Below, one piece after another: positions 23,264 through 31,938 of a DNA stretch of 36,597 bases. Source of the DNA: Bacillota bacterium. Its GTDB lineage: Bacteria > Bacillota > Dethiobacteria > DTU022. Positions within the stretch are counted from its first letter, which is position 1, and each line of letters starts with the position of its first letter. The notes beneath the pieces were generated by a model. It made no database searches, had not been told where the DNA came from, and saw nothing but the letters and a program-made list of their open reading frames with translations. The DNA lies in assembly GCA_016874655.1 (NCBI GenBank), contig VGTO01000007.1, forward strand, positions 1-36,597, given 5' to 3'. A program made the position numbers and the translations under genes.

Positions 23264-24592
23264 TTGCCTGCATCGATTAGAAAGCTAATCTGGTATTTGT
23301 TTCTGTTGGCCGGGCTTGCCATCCTGATACCTTTAACCGGGGGAGCGGCAGCTGAAAATATTGTTGCGGTGATTAGCATAGATGGTACCATTGATCCCGG
23401 AACTAAGAGCCATGTTGCTTATGCCCTCGACCAGGCCCGCAAGATGGATGTTGCAGCAGTGATTTTGGAGCTTGACACCCCGGGTGGCTACATTAACGCT
23501 GCCGAGGGGATCCGCCGGTTGATGGATGACTATCCGCGGCCGATTTATGCCTTTGTCAATACAAACGCCATCTCTGCCGGTGCCTATCTGGCCCTGGCTG
23601 CTGACGCCATTTACATGGCTCCGGGTAGTACTATTGGAGCAGCCGAACCGCGCTATTTAGGTCTGGGCACTGTTGACGAAAAAGAGCTTTCTTTCTGGGA
23701 GAAAGAGATGTCGGCGATGGCCGAAAGGCGAGGCAGGGATCCACAGGTGGCTTCAGCCATGGTTCGTAAAGATCTGGCGGTAGAAGGTTTGGTTGAAGCC
23801 GGAGTTTTACTGACCCTGACCGCAGGAGAAGCGCTTGAGGTCGGTTACAGCGAAGCAACGATAGAAAACCGGGAAGAATTGCTGCAGCAGGTTAATCTAG
23901 CCGGAGCAAGCTGGGAGCTGGTGGAAAAGAGGGTTACCGATACGCTGGTAGGCTGGACGACAAACCCGATTATAGGTACGATTTTATTGATGATCGGCAT
24001 CGTTGGTTTGATCCTTGAAGTGATATCTTCCGGTTTCGGCATCGCCGGTATTTTGAGCCTGGCTGCTTTTGCCCTCTACTTCGGCGGCAATATCGCGGCC
24101 GGAATGGCTGAATATTGGGTTTTGATTCTTTTTGTTTTCGGTATCATCCTGATGATAGTGGAAGCTTTTATGCCTGGGTTTGGCGTTTTTGGGGTTTCGG
24201 GGTTAATCTCAACCATTATTGCCATTATCCTGGCTGCTGTTTCAATTAAAACGGGGATGCTGATGCTGGTTATCTCGCTGGTGCTGGCGGTTGTTTTTTC
24301 ATACTTCGCCTTCCGCTTTTTCGAAAAACGTGGTGCCTTACGTCATATCATTCTCTCCGAGAAGGAACGGGCCGACTTAGGCTATGTGGCCCCGCCCGAT
24401 CAGAAAGAGCTGCATGGACTAAATGGGGTGGCCTTGACAGCACTGCGGCCATCTGGTACAGCGTTGATCAACGGCCGCCGGATTGATGTAGTTAGCGAAG
24501 GAGTTTTTATTGCACAAGGCACGAAGCTGATTGTTGAACGAGTCGAGGGAGTAAGAGTAATTGTTCGTCAGATCGAACCTGATCAGTATTAA
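23264..24592 (+). CDS. NfeD-family membrane-bound serine protease
   Basis: A 442-residue long-form NfeD protein. It has a signal/anchor helix (about 8-30), a ClpP-class serine protease domain (about 32-200) with catalytic Ser104 in NAISAGAYLALAAD, and ELDTPGG before it. Lys140 or Lys147 lies at about the right spacing for the Ser-Lys dyad. Four or five membrane helices (about 225-350) and a C-terminal OB-fold-like domain (about 370-440) follow. These proteins act with the flotillin encoded next to them. The start is a TTG at 23264 after GGGGG, and floA follows 26 bases after its stop. Confidence 0.92.
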   Translation: MPASIRKLIWYLFLLAGLAILIPLTGGAAAENIVAVISIDGTIDPGTKSHVAYALDQARKMDVAAVILELDTPGGYINAAEGIRRLMDDYPRPIYAFVNTNAISAGAYLALAADAIYMAPGSTIGAAEPRYLGLGTVDEKELSFWEKEMSAMAERRGRDPQVASAMVRKDLAVEGLVEAGVLLTLTAGEALEVGYSEATIENREELLQQVNLAGASWELVEKRVTDTLVGWTTNPIIGTILLMIGIVGLILEVISSGFGIAGILSLAAFALYFGGNIAAGMAEYWVLILFVFGIILMIVEAFMPGFGVFGVSGLISTIIAIILAAVSIKTGMLMLVISLVLAVVFSYFAFRFFEKRGALRHIILSEKERADLGYVAPPDQKELHGLNGVALTALRPSGTALINGRRIDVVSEGVFIAQGTKLIVERVEGVRVIVRQIEPDQY

Positions 24593-24618
24593 TAAAAAGA
24601 TCATAGGAGGTTTATAAA

Positions 24619-25611
24619 ATGCCTGAACTGATTACTTTGTTGATTTTTATCGGCCTGATTATTCTGGTGCTGGCGGTGATTCTAAGCTTTGTGCCAATTG
24701 GCCTTTGGATTTCCGCTCTCGCTGCACAGGTGCCGGTCGGAATATTTGCCCTGATCGGTATGCGTTTGCGTCGTGTCCAGCCGGTAAAAATTGTTGTTCC
24801 CCTGATCAAGGCTACCAAGGCCGGTCTGGATCTAAGCGCGAACAAACTTGAAGGTCACTTTCTGGCCGGCGGCAATGTTGATCGGGTGGTAAATGCCCTG
24901 ATTGCCGCCCAGCGGGCTGAAATACCACTGCAATTTGAGCGGGCGGCGGCTATTGATTTAGCCGGCCGCGATGTTTTGCAGGCGGTGCAGATGAGCGTTA
25001 ACCCGAAAGTGATTGAAACTCCCGTGGTAGCGGCGGTAGCTAAGGACGGTATTGAAGTGAAAGCTCGGGCCAAGGTAACCGTAAGGGCTAATATTGACCG
25101 CCTGGTGGGGGGCGCCGGTGAAGAAACGATTATTGCCCGGGTTGGCGAAGGGATTGTTACTACCATTGGCTCTTCCGATAACCATAAACTGGTGCTTGAG
25201 AACCCCGATAAAATTTCCAATACTGTTTTAAACAAAGGCCTCGATTCAGGGACCGCTTACGAGATTCTTTCCATTGACGTTGCTGATGTTGATGTTGGCA
25301 AGAATATTGGCGCCCAGCTGCAGACTGACCAGGCCGAAGCAGATAAGCGCATTGCCCAGGCTAAAGCGGAAGAGCGGCGGGCGATGGCAGTGGCCAGAGA
25401 GCAGGAAATGATCGCTGCTGTGCAGGAGATGCGAGCCAAGGTGGTTGAAGCGGAAGCTGAAATTCCGCGGGCTTTGTCGCAGGCCTTGCGTGAAGGCAAC
25501 CTGGGTGTAATGGATTACTACCAGCTAAAGAATGTAATGGCTGACACCGATATGAGACGCAACATCAGTAAACTGGGCCAGCAGGAGCAGACCGAAGATC
25601 CGCACAAGTAA
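24619..25611 (+). CDS. floA: Flotillin-like protein FloA
   Basis: A 330-residue membrane scaffold of the FloA (YqfA) type that organises lipid microdomains. The N-terminal hydrophobic hairpin (about 5-45) is followed by a SPFH/PHB domain with [31 protein letters not shown], the family signature, and a Glu/Ala-rich coiled-coil C-terminal region (about 235-285). AGGAGG precedes the ATG. The nfeD-floA pair is conserved across Firmicutes. Confidence 0.96.
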   Translation: MPELITLLIFIGLIILVLAVILSFVPIGLWISALAAQVPVGIFALIGMRLRRVQPVKIVVPLIKATKAGLDLSANKLEGHFLAGGNVDRVVNALIAAQRAEIPLQFERAAAIDLAGRDVLQAVQMSVNPKVIETPVVAAVAKDGIEVKARAKVTVRANIDRLVGGAGEETIIARVGEGIVTTIGSSDNHKLVLENPDKISNTVLNKGLDSGTAYEILSIDVADVDVGKNIGAQLQTDQAEADKRIAQAKAEERRAMAVAREQEMIAAVQEMRAKVVEAEAEIPRALSQALREGNLGVMDYYQLKNVMADTDMRRNISKLGQQEQTEDPHK

Positions 25612-25626
25612 ACGGAGGCGTTTAAG

Positions 25627-26100
25627 ATGGATGGCTTTATAACCCTGATCATCCTTGTAATTGTCTTTAACCTGATAAGTGCTGTGATGCGGGCGATAAA
25701 GGGTGGAGGCGCCGCTGCCGGCCGGCAAAGACCGGAAAAAGTTATGCTGCCGGATAGCCAGCTTGGCCGTTTTTTTAGCATGGCCGAATTTAGCGGTCCA
25801 GACGTTCCGGACCAAAGTGAATATAATACTGAATTTGAGGAAGAAGCAGTATCGGATTCCACTTATCGATTGTATGAGCCCGAAGCGATGTTGGAACTAA
25901 CCCCTCCTCAGGAGGCTGGCAGGACTATCTTATCTAGACCCGCGGAACCGAGAATGAAAACTCCTGAACAGGTTAACCGACCAGCACCTGCCCTCGGGAT
26001 CAGAAAGGTTCTGACCGAAAAAGAATCTTTTTTGGCGGCCTTCGTGCTGCACGAAATTCTCGAACCACCACCTACCCTGCGACGCAGGGGAAAACTATAA
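25627..26100 (+). CDS. Small membrane-anchored protein downstream of floA (unknown)
   Basis: A 157-residue protein with one N-terminal membrane helix (about 4-24) and a long, low-complexity, Pro/Glu-rich soluble part (about 35-130). It ends in a short amphipathic motif (FLAAFVLHEILEPPPTLRRR). Similar Leu-x-Glu-Ile-Leu-x-Pro-Pro endings are seen in small proteins beside flotillin genes in Clostridia, as far as I recall. It occupies the yqfB/yqfC/yqfD position but does not look like any of these. An adaptor role for the NfeD-FloA platform is a guess. GGAGG lies eight bases before the ATG, 15 bases after floA. Confidence 0.65.
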   Translation: MDGFITLIILVIVFNLISAVMRAIKGGGAAAGRQRPEKVMLPDSQLGRFFSMAEFSGPDVPDQSEYNTEFEEEAVSDSTYRLYEPEAMLELTPPQEAGRTILSRPAEPRMKTPEQVNRPAPALGIRKVLTEKESFLAAFVLHEILEPPPTLRRRGKL

Positions 26101-26126
26101 CCATCCGGAAGGGAGCAATAAGCTGA

Positions 26127-27131
26127 TTGAGTATTGAAAAATCAAGCCGGGTTGTCATGCTGAGCGGTGGTGACGAGTCGGTTCAGCTGCTCGGTAAACA
26201 TGACCGACATTTCAGCCTGGTAGAAGATATATTCGCTGTGCGCCTGATCCCGAAAGGGCACGAGTTGGTAATTGAGGGCCCACAAGAAGATGTTGATGCA
26301 GTTTACCACCTTTTTCAGGAACTGCTTGCCCATATTCGCAAAGGGCACCTATTGACGGACCGCGAATTTGAATATGCCCTGAAGCTGGCCGGTCAGGGAG
26401 AAGGGTCAATGATTCGCACTATATTCAGCGATCTGGTATTGGTAACCCCCCGGGGTAAGCAGATCAGGCCAAAAACGATTGGCCAGAAACGCTACCTTGA
26501 AGCGATGCGCCGTCACGACCTTGTATTATCGATCGGCCCGGCCGGTACCGGCAAAACCTATTTGGCCCTGGCCATGGCGGTAGATGCCCTGAAAAACAAG
26601 CAGGTCCAGCGGTTGATTTTAACCCGCCCAGCGGTTGAAGCGGGCGAGCATTTGGGGTTCTTACCCGGTGATATTCAGGAGAAAGTTGATCCCTACTTAA
26701 GGCCGATCTATGATGGGCTTTATGACTTGCTGGGGGTTGAAACCTTTGTGAAATACAAGGAACGGGGCACAATTGAAATCGCCCCGCTGGCCTACATGCG
26801 TGGGCGTACACTTGATGATTCGTTTATTATTCTCGACGAGGGGCAAAATGCCACCTCAGAGCAGATGAAGATGTTTTTAACCCGCTTAGGTTTTGGCTCA
26901 AAGGCTATTATAACCGGGGATATCACCCAAATTGACCTGCCCCGGGGCCGCTATTCTGGTCTGGAAGAAGCGCCGCGCATCCTTTCCGGGATCGAGGGTA
27001 TTGCCCTGGTTTACCTGACCGAAAAAGATGTTGTACGCCATCCTTTGGTCCAGAGCATTATTAGGGCTTATGAGGCCTACGAGGCAGCGCGTGGAAGGGA
27101 TAGAGATGCAAAAGAAGATAATTCCCTCTGA
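26127..27131 (+). CDS. phoH: PhoH-family ATPase
   Basis: A 334-residue P-loop NTPase. The N-terminal region (about 1-110) resembles the small PhoH-associated RNA-binding-like domain, and the C-terminal ATPase has Walker A GPAGTGKTYLA and Walker B FIILDEGQNAT with downstream GDITQIDLPRG. PhoH/YbeZ proteins work with YbeY in rRNA handling, and ybeY is two genes downstream. The start is a TTG at 26127 with GGGAG about 11 bases upstream, rather far. Its 3' end overlaps pgpH by 26 bases. Confidence 0.95.
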   Translation: MSIEKSSRVVMLSGGDESVQLLGKHDRHFSLVEDIFAVRLIPKGHELVIEGPQEDVDAVYHLFQELLAHIRKGHLLTDREFEYALKLAGQGEGSMIRTIFSDLVLVTPRGKQIRPKTIGQKRYLEAMRRHDLVLSIGPAGTGKTYLALAMAVDALKNKQVQRLILTRPAVEAGEHLGFLPGDIQEKVDPYLRPIYDGLYDLLGVETFVKYKERGTIEIAPLAYMRGRTLDDSFIILDEGQNATSEQMKMFLTRLGFGSKAIITGDITQIDLPRGRYSGLEEAPRILSGIEGIALVYLTEKDVVRHPLVQSIIRAYEAYEAARGRDRDAKEDNSL

Positions 27132-29217
27132 TCTGTTTAACCGATCAATTGCCTTTAGAGATAACCGACGCCTGCAAAAACTGGTGCTGGTTGTCGCCCT
27201 CTTTTTGGCGATCTATATTATCCTGGTTATCTTCAGCATGCCGGCCCGATTTGATTTAGCGGTCGGCCGTCCCAGTTCGCGGACCATTTTTGCCCCCCGT
27301 GATGTAATCGACGAGTATACTACAAACCAGTTGCGTGAGCAGGCGGCCCAAATGGTGCCTGAGGCCTACGATTATAATCCTCTTGTACTGGAGCGGGCAC
27401 TAAGTGAACTGACCAGATTCTTTGATAATGCGATTGAAATCCAGGCCAATGAAGAGGTAGAACGGCCCGATCAACTTCAATCAATGCAGTTATTAATTCC
27501 TGAAGAGATGCCACTGTCGACAATCTCTGCCCTGCTGACTGACAGTGCAACAATTCGCGATTTACAGGGCAGAATTAATAATTCGATCAGTGAAATATTT
27601 GAAAATGGCATCAGGGAAGGTGAAGAAGATTTAATTCGCCGCCGTCTAAACCAGGAGATAGCCCTTTATCCCTTCAGTGCTGATTTGAAGCGGATTGCGG
27701 AAGTAGTTATTAAGCCTCTTGTGGAACAAAACATGACTCTCAATACCCAGGTGACGGAAGATAACCGCGAGCAAGCCAGGCGCCAGATTGAACCGACCAT
27801 TATTCTACGTGGCACCCTGATCGTCAGTGAGGGTGAGCCTGTTACTGAACAGCAGCTATCGCTGTTGGAAGATTTAGCTCTAATCCGCGGCCAGCAGGCT
27901 GATTATGCCGGCTATCTAGGCCTTTTTCTGTTACTGGTCATTATCTTTATTGTCGTAATTATCTATATGTCGATCTTTGTGCCTGAGGTCTACAGGAGTC
28001 CCAACCTGATGCTCTTGATGGGCTTAATCTTTATTATCACCCTCATGCTGGCGGTGGCTACCACCTTTTTTTCAGGTTACCTGATCCCTGTTGCTACCGG
28101 GGCCATTTTAATAACCGTGTTTTTCGGTTACAAGCTGGCCCTGATCATTAACCTGGTCTTAGCCCTGATGGTAGGTTTGATTACCGGTGGTGATTTTACC
28201 TCTGTGCTAACTGCCTTGCTTGGCGGTTTGGTGTCGATTTATGCCGTTACCAGGCTTAGCCAGCGCAGCGATCTGGCCCGGGCCGGTTTTTACGTGGCGC
28301 TGGTCAATGCAGCGCTAATTATTTCCAGTTACCTTTATTCCGGCAATGTAAGCCTGGAAATAGACTCTCTGCGCGGTTTTGGTTATGACCTGGTGGCCGG
28401 TATCGGAAACGGCATTTTTTCATCTGTGGTAGCGATCGGGCTGCTACCTTTTCTGGAAAGTCTTTTTAATGTTACTACAGCTATTACCCTTCTTGAGCTT
28501 TCCAACCCGAACCATCCCCTGCTGCGCGAAATGTTGATGAAAGCCCCCGGAACCTATTATCACAGCATGATGGTTTCCAATCTGGCTGAGACAGCGGCGG
28601 AGAGGGTTAATGCTAATTCCCTTTTAGCCAGGGTGGGAGCCTATTATCATGATATCGGTAAGCTGAAACGACCTTTTTTCTTCTCAGAAAACCAGCTGTC
28701 GGGAGAGAACCCTCATGCTAAACTGTCGCCAAACTTAAGTACCCTGATCATTGGCAGTCACCCCAAAGATGGAGTCGAACTGGGTCGTAAGCACAGGCTG
28801 CCTGAAATTATTTCAGATATTGTTTTACAACACCATGGCACCGGCATGATCTCTTTCTTTTACATACAGGCGCTGGAAAATAACGAGCGCAGCGAGGTAG
28901 TGGCGGAAAATTTCCGCTACGAAGGACCAAAGCCGCAGTCGAAGGAAGCAGCGATTATCATGCTGGCCGATGCGATCGAGGCCGGGGTACGTTCGCTATC
29001 CGACGCAACCGGCAACAAGGTAGAGCAGATGATCAGGAAAATGATCCGGGAGAAAGTCGAGGACGGGCAGCTCGACCAGTGCGACCTGACCTTAAACGAT
29101 ATTGAAAAGATTACCCAGGCATTTATCTATATCATGTCCGGCATTTACCACTCCAGGATCGAATACCCGGAAAAAGATTTGCGGGCAGAAATTGAAAGGA
29201 GCAGAGCAGCCAGATGA
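27106..29217 (+). CDS. pgpH: c-di-AMP phosphodiesterase, PgpH type (7TM-7TMR-HD)
   Basis: A 703-residue membrane phosphodiesterase of the PgpH/YqfF family, which hydrolyses cyclic di-AMP. It has one N-terminal helix (about 25-48), an extracellular 7TMR-HDED domain (to about 265), seven membrane helices (about 270-450) and a cytoplasmic HD domain with YHSMMVSNLAETAA, YYHDIGKL and QHHGTG. I start at the ATG at 27106, since GGAAGGGA is in place just upstream; an in-frame reading from 27028 adds 26 residues encoded inside phoH. It overlaps ybeY by four bases. Confidence 0.94.
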   Translation: MQKKIIPSDLFNRSIAFRDNRRLQKLVLVVALFLAIYIILVIFSMPARFDLAVGRPSSRTIFAPRDVIDEYTTNQLREQAAQMVPEAYDYNPLVLERALSELTRFFDNAIEIQANEEVERPDQLQSMQLLIPEEMPLSTISALLTDSATIRDLQGRINNSISEIFENGIREGEEDLIRRRLNQEIALYPFSADLKRIAEVVIKPLVEQNMTLNTQVTEDNREQARRQIEPTIILRGTLIVSEGEPVTEQQLSLLEDLALIRGQQADYAGYLGLFLLLVIIFIVVIIYMSIFVPEVYRSPNLMLLMGLIFIITLMLAVATTFFSGYLIPVATGAILITVFFGYKLALIINLVLALMVGLITGGDFTSVLTALLGGLVSIYAVTRLSQRSDLARAGFYVALVNAALIISSYLYSGNVSLEIDSLRGFGYDLVAGIGNGIFSSVVAIGLLPFLESLFNVTTAITLLELSNPNHPLLREMLMKAPGTYYHSMMVSNLAETAAERVNANSLLARVGAYYHDIGKLKRPFFFSENQLSGENPHAKLSPNLSTLIIGSHPKDGVELGRKHRLPEIISDIVLQHHGTGMISFFYIQALENNERSEVVAENFRYEGPKPQSKEAAIIMLADAIEAGVRSLSDATGNKVEQMIRKMIREKVEDGQLDQCDLTLNDIEKITQAFIYIMSGIYHSRIEYPEKDLRAEIERSRAAR

Positions 29218-29681
29218 CCGTCAGGATAGAAGTATTGCATGGAAAAGAGCTTCTGGCAGAGGATTTTATCGCTAACCTTGAAAAACTGCTCGATCAAATG
29301 CTTTTAGACTATGATTTGCAGAGCGGCGAGGTGGCGGTGGCCATCGGCACTGATGAACTGCTGCACCGCTTAAACCAGGAGTACCGCAACCAGGACCGGC
29401 CAACTGATGTCCTGTCATTTGCTTACCTCGAACCGGGTGAAGACACCGCACCCGGTGATCAGGAATATGCTGTCGGCGATATCTACATTTCGATTGAGAG
29501 GGCAGAGGAGCAGGCAGATCTGGCCGGGCACCAGCTGGAGAATGAAATTGCGCTTTTAGCAATCCATGGGATGCTTCACCTGCTTGGTTTTGATCATCTT
29601 AAGGACGATGAAGCTGAAAAGATGCAAGCCAAGGAAAGTAAATACCTGAGGTTAATAGTTCCTGGCAAAGAGGGAGCGTGA
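29214..29681 (+). CDS. ybeY: Endoribonuclease YbeY, rRNA maturation factor
   Basis: A 155-residue zinc metalloprotein needed for 16S rRNA 3'-end maturation and ribosome quality control. It shows DRPTDVLSFAY in the first half and the three-histidine metal site in HGMLHLLGFDH (His-x3-His-x5-His). It starts on the ATGA overlap with pgpH and so is translationally coupled. Confidence 0.97.
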   Translation: MTVRIEVLHGKELLAEDFIANLEKLLDQMLLDYDLQSGEVAVAIGTDELLHRLNQEYRNQDRPTDVLSFAYLEPGEDTAPGDQEYAVGDIYISIERAEEQADLAGHQLENEIALLAIHGMLHLLGFDHLKDDEAEKMQAKESKYLRLIVPGKEGA

Positions 29682-29684
29682 CCG

Positions 29685-30068
29685 GTGGATAAAGTCTGGC
29701 TCAGTTTAAAGAACGCGTTTTTAGGCCTTAAATATTGTTTTATGACCCAGCGCAATATGATTATTCATGTTGTGATCGGTATTATTGTAATGTTTTTCGG
29801 CTTCTGGCTTAAGGTTTCGAAGTACGATCTGCTTTTTTTACTGGCGGCCGTATTGATGGTATTAGTGGCCGAAGCTTTTAACACGGCGCTCGAGAATACA
29901 ATTGATCTTTACACCAGTGAACGTAACCGCCTGGCCCGCATTGCCAAGGATGTCGCCGCCGGCGCAGTTTTGCTGACATCGGTTTTTGCTGTTATCGTTG
30001 GCCTGATTATTTTTGGCCCTCCACTTTGGCACTTGGTTATCTCCTACCTGGTATCGGCTAACTTCTAG
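29685..30068 (+). CDS. dgkA: Diacylglycerol kinase / undecaprenol kinase family protein
   Basis: A 127-residue integral membrane kinase with three helices, carrying the family signature EAFNTALENTIDL and AKDVAAGAVL. Gram-positive members usually phosphorylate undecaprenol, feeding the cell-wall lipid carrier pool, whereas proteobacterial ones use diacylglycerol; the sequence does not decide between them. The GTG start at 29685 follows GGGAG eight to ten bases upstream, three bases after the ybeY stop. Confidence 0.94.
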   Translation: MDKVWLSLKNAFLGLKYCFMTQRNMIIHVVIGIIVMFFGFWLKVSKYDLLFLLAAVLMVLVAEAFNTALENTIDLYTSERNRLARIAKDVAAGAVLLTSVFAVIVGLIIFGPPLWHLVISYLVSANF

Positions 30069-30095
30069 CGACTCTTACTTAAACGGGGTGTTCAA

Positions 30096-30929
30096 ATGAA
30101 AGATCAGACACTGCTTAAAGCAGCCCGTGCGGCCAGAACGAGAGCTTACGCGCCCTATTCGGGTTTTCTGGTGGGAGCAGCGCTTTTAACTGAGGACAAC
30201 CGGATTGTGACTGGCGGCAATATTGAGAATGCCTCTTATGGCCTTACAGTCTGTGCGGAACGGGTGGCGATTTGGAACGCTGTTCATGCGGGGCACCGCA
30301 AGTTCACCAAAATTGCCGTAGCCACCGACAGCGTCCCTCCGGCCAGTCCCTGCGGGGCCTGTCGCCAGGTGCTTTGGGAGTTGGGCGGCAATATTGAAGT
30401 AATCATGGGGAACCTTTCCGGGGAGCAAATTAAAATGCCGTTAATTGAACTGCTGGCAAAACCTTTTGGAGAGGCATGCTGGGAGGCCAACCCGGTAGAT
30501 GATCAGCTGTTAGCCGGAGAAGAAACCTGGCGCCTGCCATTTACTGCCAACCCGATTGGCTATGTCATCAGCGATTACCCTGAACCGCAGAAAATACCCG
30601 ATCATTACCGGGAGTTGCTCTCAAAGATAATTGTTGATCCGGAGTTTGAAGAAGGCCTCTACCGACTGGATGAGGAAAAAGAAATTATCGTGATCTCACA
30701 TCTGCACAAGGCAAAAGGTTACACTTTAAAGGAGCAGCGCAGCGGCCGGGGCCATGAAGTATATGGCGTTTTTGCCTGCCGCGCCCCTCTCAGGCCCAAT
30801 GCCCTGGCCCAGTCGATCGCGAAGCTGGTGGCAATTGAAAAAAACGTGCTGACTGTAAGAGGGTTGGACCTGATTAACGGCACGCCGGTTATTGATTTGA
30901 AAACAGTTATTCCGCTAAACCAAGATTAA
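30096..30929 (+). CDS. Cytidine deaminase fused to a TrmO-like tRNA methyltransferase domain
   Basis: A 277-residue two-domain protein in one uninterrupted frame. Residues 1-130 are a tetrameric-type cytidine deaminase: Cys53-Ala-Glu55 and Pro85-Cys86-x2-Cys89 supply the zinc site and proton shuttle, with NASYGLT before them. Residues about 149-277 match the TrmO/TsaA (UPF0066) beta-barrel fold, which adds a methyl group to t6A37 of tRNA: PIGYVISD start, DPEFEEGLYRL, GVFACRAPLRPNAL, and VRGLDLINGTPVIDLK. The usual RPNPIG motif is changed to RPNALA. The deaminase sits in its normal slot before era, so the fusion was gained at the 3' end of cdd. Whether the second domain is active is open. Confidence 0.88.
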   Translation: MKDQTLLKAARAARTRAYAPYSGFLVGAALLTEDNRIVTGGNIENASYGLTVCAERVAIWNAVHAGHRKFTKIAVATDSVPPASPCGACRQVLWELGGNIEVIMGNLSGEQIKMPLIELLAKPFGEACWEANPVDDQLLAGEETWRLPFTANPIGYVISDYPEPQKIPDHYRELLSKIIVDPEFEEGLYRLDEEKEIIVISHLHKAKGYTLKEQRSGRGHEVYGVFACRAPLRPNALAQSIAKLVAIEKNVLTVRGLDLINGTPVIDLKTVIPLNQD

Positions 30930-30947
30930 GGACCCAAGGGAGAATGT

Positions 30948-31835
30948 ATGCACCGATCCGGTTTTGTAGCATTAATCGGCAGGCCAAATGTCGGCAAATC
31001 TACGCTGCTGAACGCTCTGCTTGGTGAAAAAGTGGCGATCATCTCCGATCGGCCGCAAACCACCAGAAACCAGATTCGCGCTGTTCTGACCCGGGAAGAG
31101 TCGCAGATCATCTTTATTGATACCCCGGGTTTGCACAAACCGAAGCACCTGCTCGGCGCAGAGATGGTGAAAATGGCCAGCTCTACCCTACAGGAAGTCG
31201 ACCTGGTAGCCCTTATTGTTGAGGCAAATGAGAGGCCGGGTCAGGGTGATCGGTACATCGCCGATCTGCTCAATGCCGCTAACTGCCAACTCTTTTTAGT
31301 TCTGAATAAAAGTGATCTTACCGCACCGGATCAGCTGACCAGAAACCGTGAGCTATACTTAGAGCTGTGCACCTTTAGCGCGTCGTTTTCCCTCTCAGCC
31401 CTCAATCATGAAAACCTTGAACCATTCCTGCAGGCGGCGATTGATCTGCTACCCGAAGGACCACAGTACTACCCGCCCGAGATGATTACCGATCAGCCGG
31501 AGCACTTTATTGTCGCCGAAATTATCCGCGAGAAGATCATTATGCTGACCCGGCAGGAGATTCCGTTTTCGATTGCCGTGGTGGTGGAAGAGATGAAAAT
31601 GCGCGAAAACAAAGATCTGCTCGATATCAGGGCCGAAATATTTGTGGAACGCAAATCCCAGGTTGGCATTATTATCGGTAAGGGCGGAATGCTTTTAAAA
31701 GAAGTTGGCACCAAAGCGAGACAGGATTTGGAGGCGCTATTTGGCGAAAAGATCTTCCTCGACCTGCGGGTTAAAATAAAGCGCGACTGGCGCAACCGGG
31801 AAGAAGAACTGCGTCGCCTCGGCTACCGCGGATAA
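30948..31835 (+). CDS. era: GTPase Era
   Basis: A 295-residue GTPase that binds the 3' end of 16S rRNA during 30S assembly. G1 is GRPNVGKST, G2 lies in the QTTRNQIRA segment, G3 is DTPGLHKPKH and G4 is NKSD. The C-terminal KH domain carries IIIGKGGMLLKEVGTKAR. The ATG at 30948 is 18 bases after the cdd fusion gene, in the standard order. Confidence 0.98.
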   Translation: MHRSGFVALIGRPNVGKSTLLNALLGEKVAIISDRPQTTRNQIRAVLTREESQIIFIDTPGLHKPKHLLGAEMVKMASSTLQEVDLVALIVEANERPGQGDRYIADLLNAANCQLFLVLNKSDLTAPDQLTRNRELYLELCTFSASFSLSALNHENLEPFLQAAIDLLPEGPQYYPPEMITDQPEHFIVAEIIREKIIMLTRQEIPFSIAVVVEEMKMRENKDLLDIRAEIFVERKSQVGIIIGKGGMLLKEVGTKARQDLEALFGEKIFLDLRVKIKRDWRNREEELRRLGYRG

Positions 31836-31891
31836 TATAATCCGTCATGAATCGAGATAACAATAAATCTGTTAAACAGTTGGAGAGCTTA

Positions 31892-31935
31892 TAAAACTCC
31901 CTCTCCCCTTGAGGGAGAGGGTTGGAGTGAGGGGA
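31892..31935. repeat. Small palindromic repeat between era and recO
   Basis: CCCTCTCCC (31899-31907), a CTTGA loop, and GGGAGAGGG (31913-31921) form a perfect nine-pair stem, followed by TTGGAGTGAGGGG. This phrase looks like a small dispersed intergenic repeat found in many unrelated bacteria. The trailing GAGGGG supplies the only good ribosome binding site for recO. Confidence 0.7.
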
Positions 31936-31938
31936 AAA

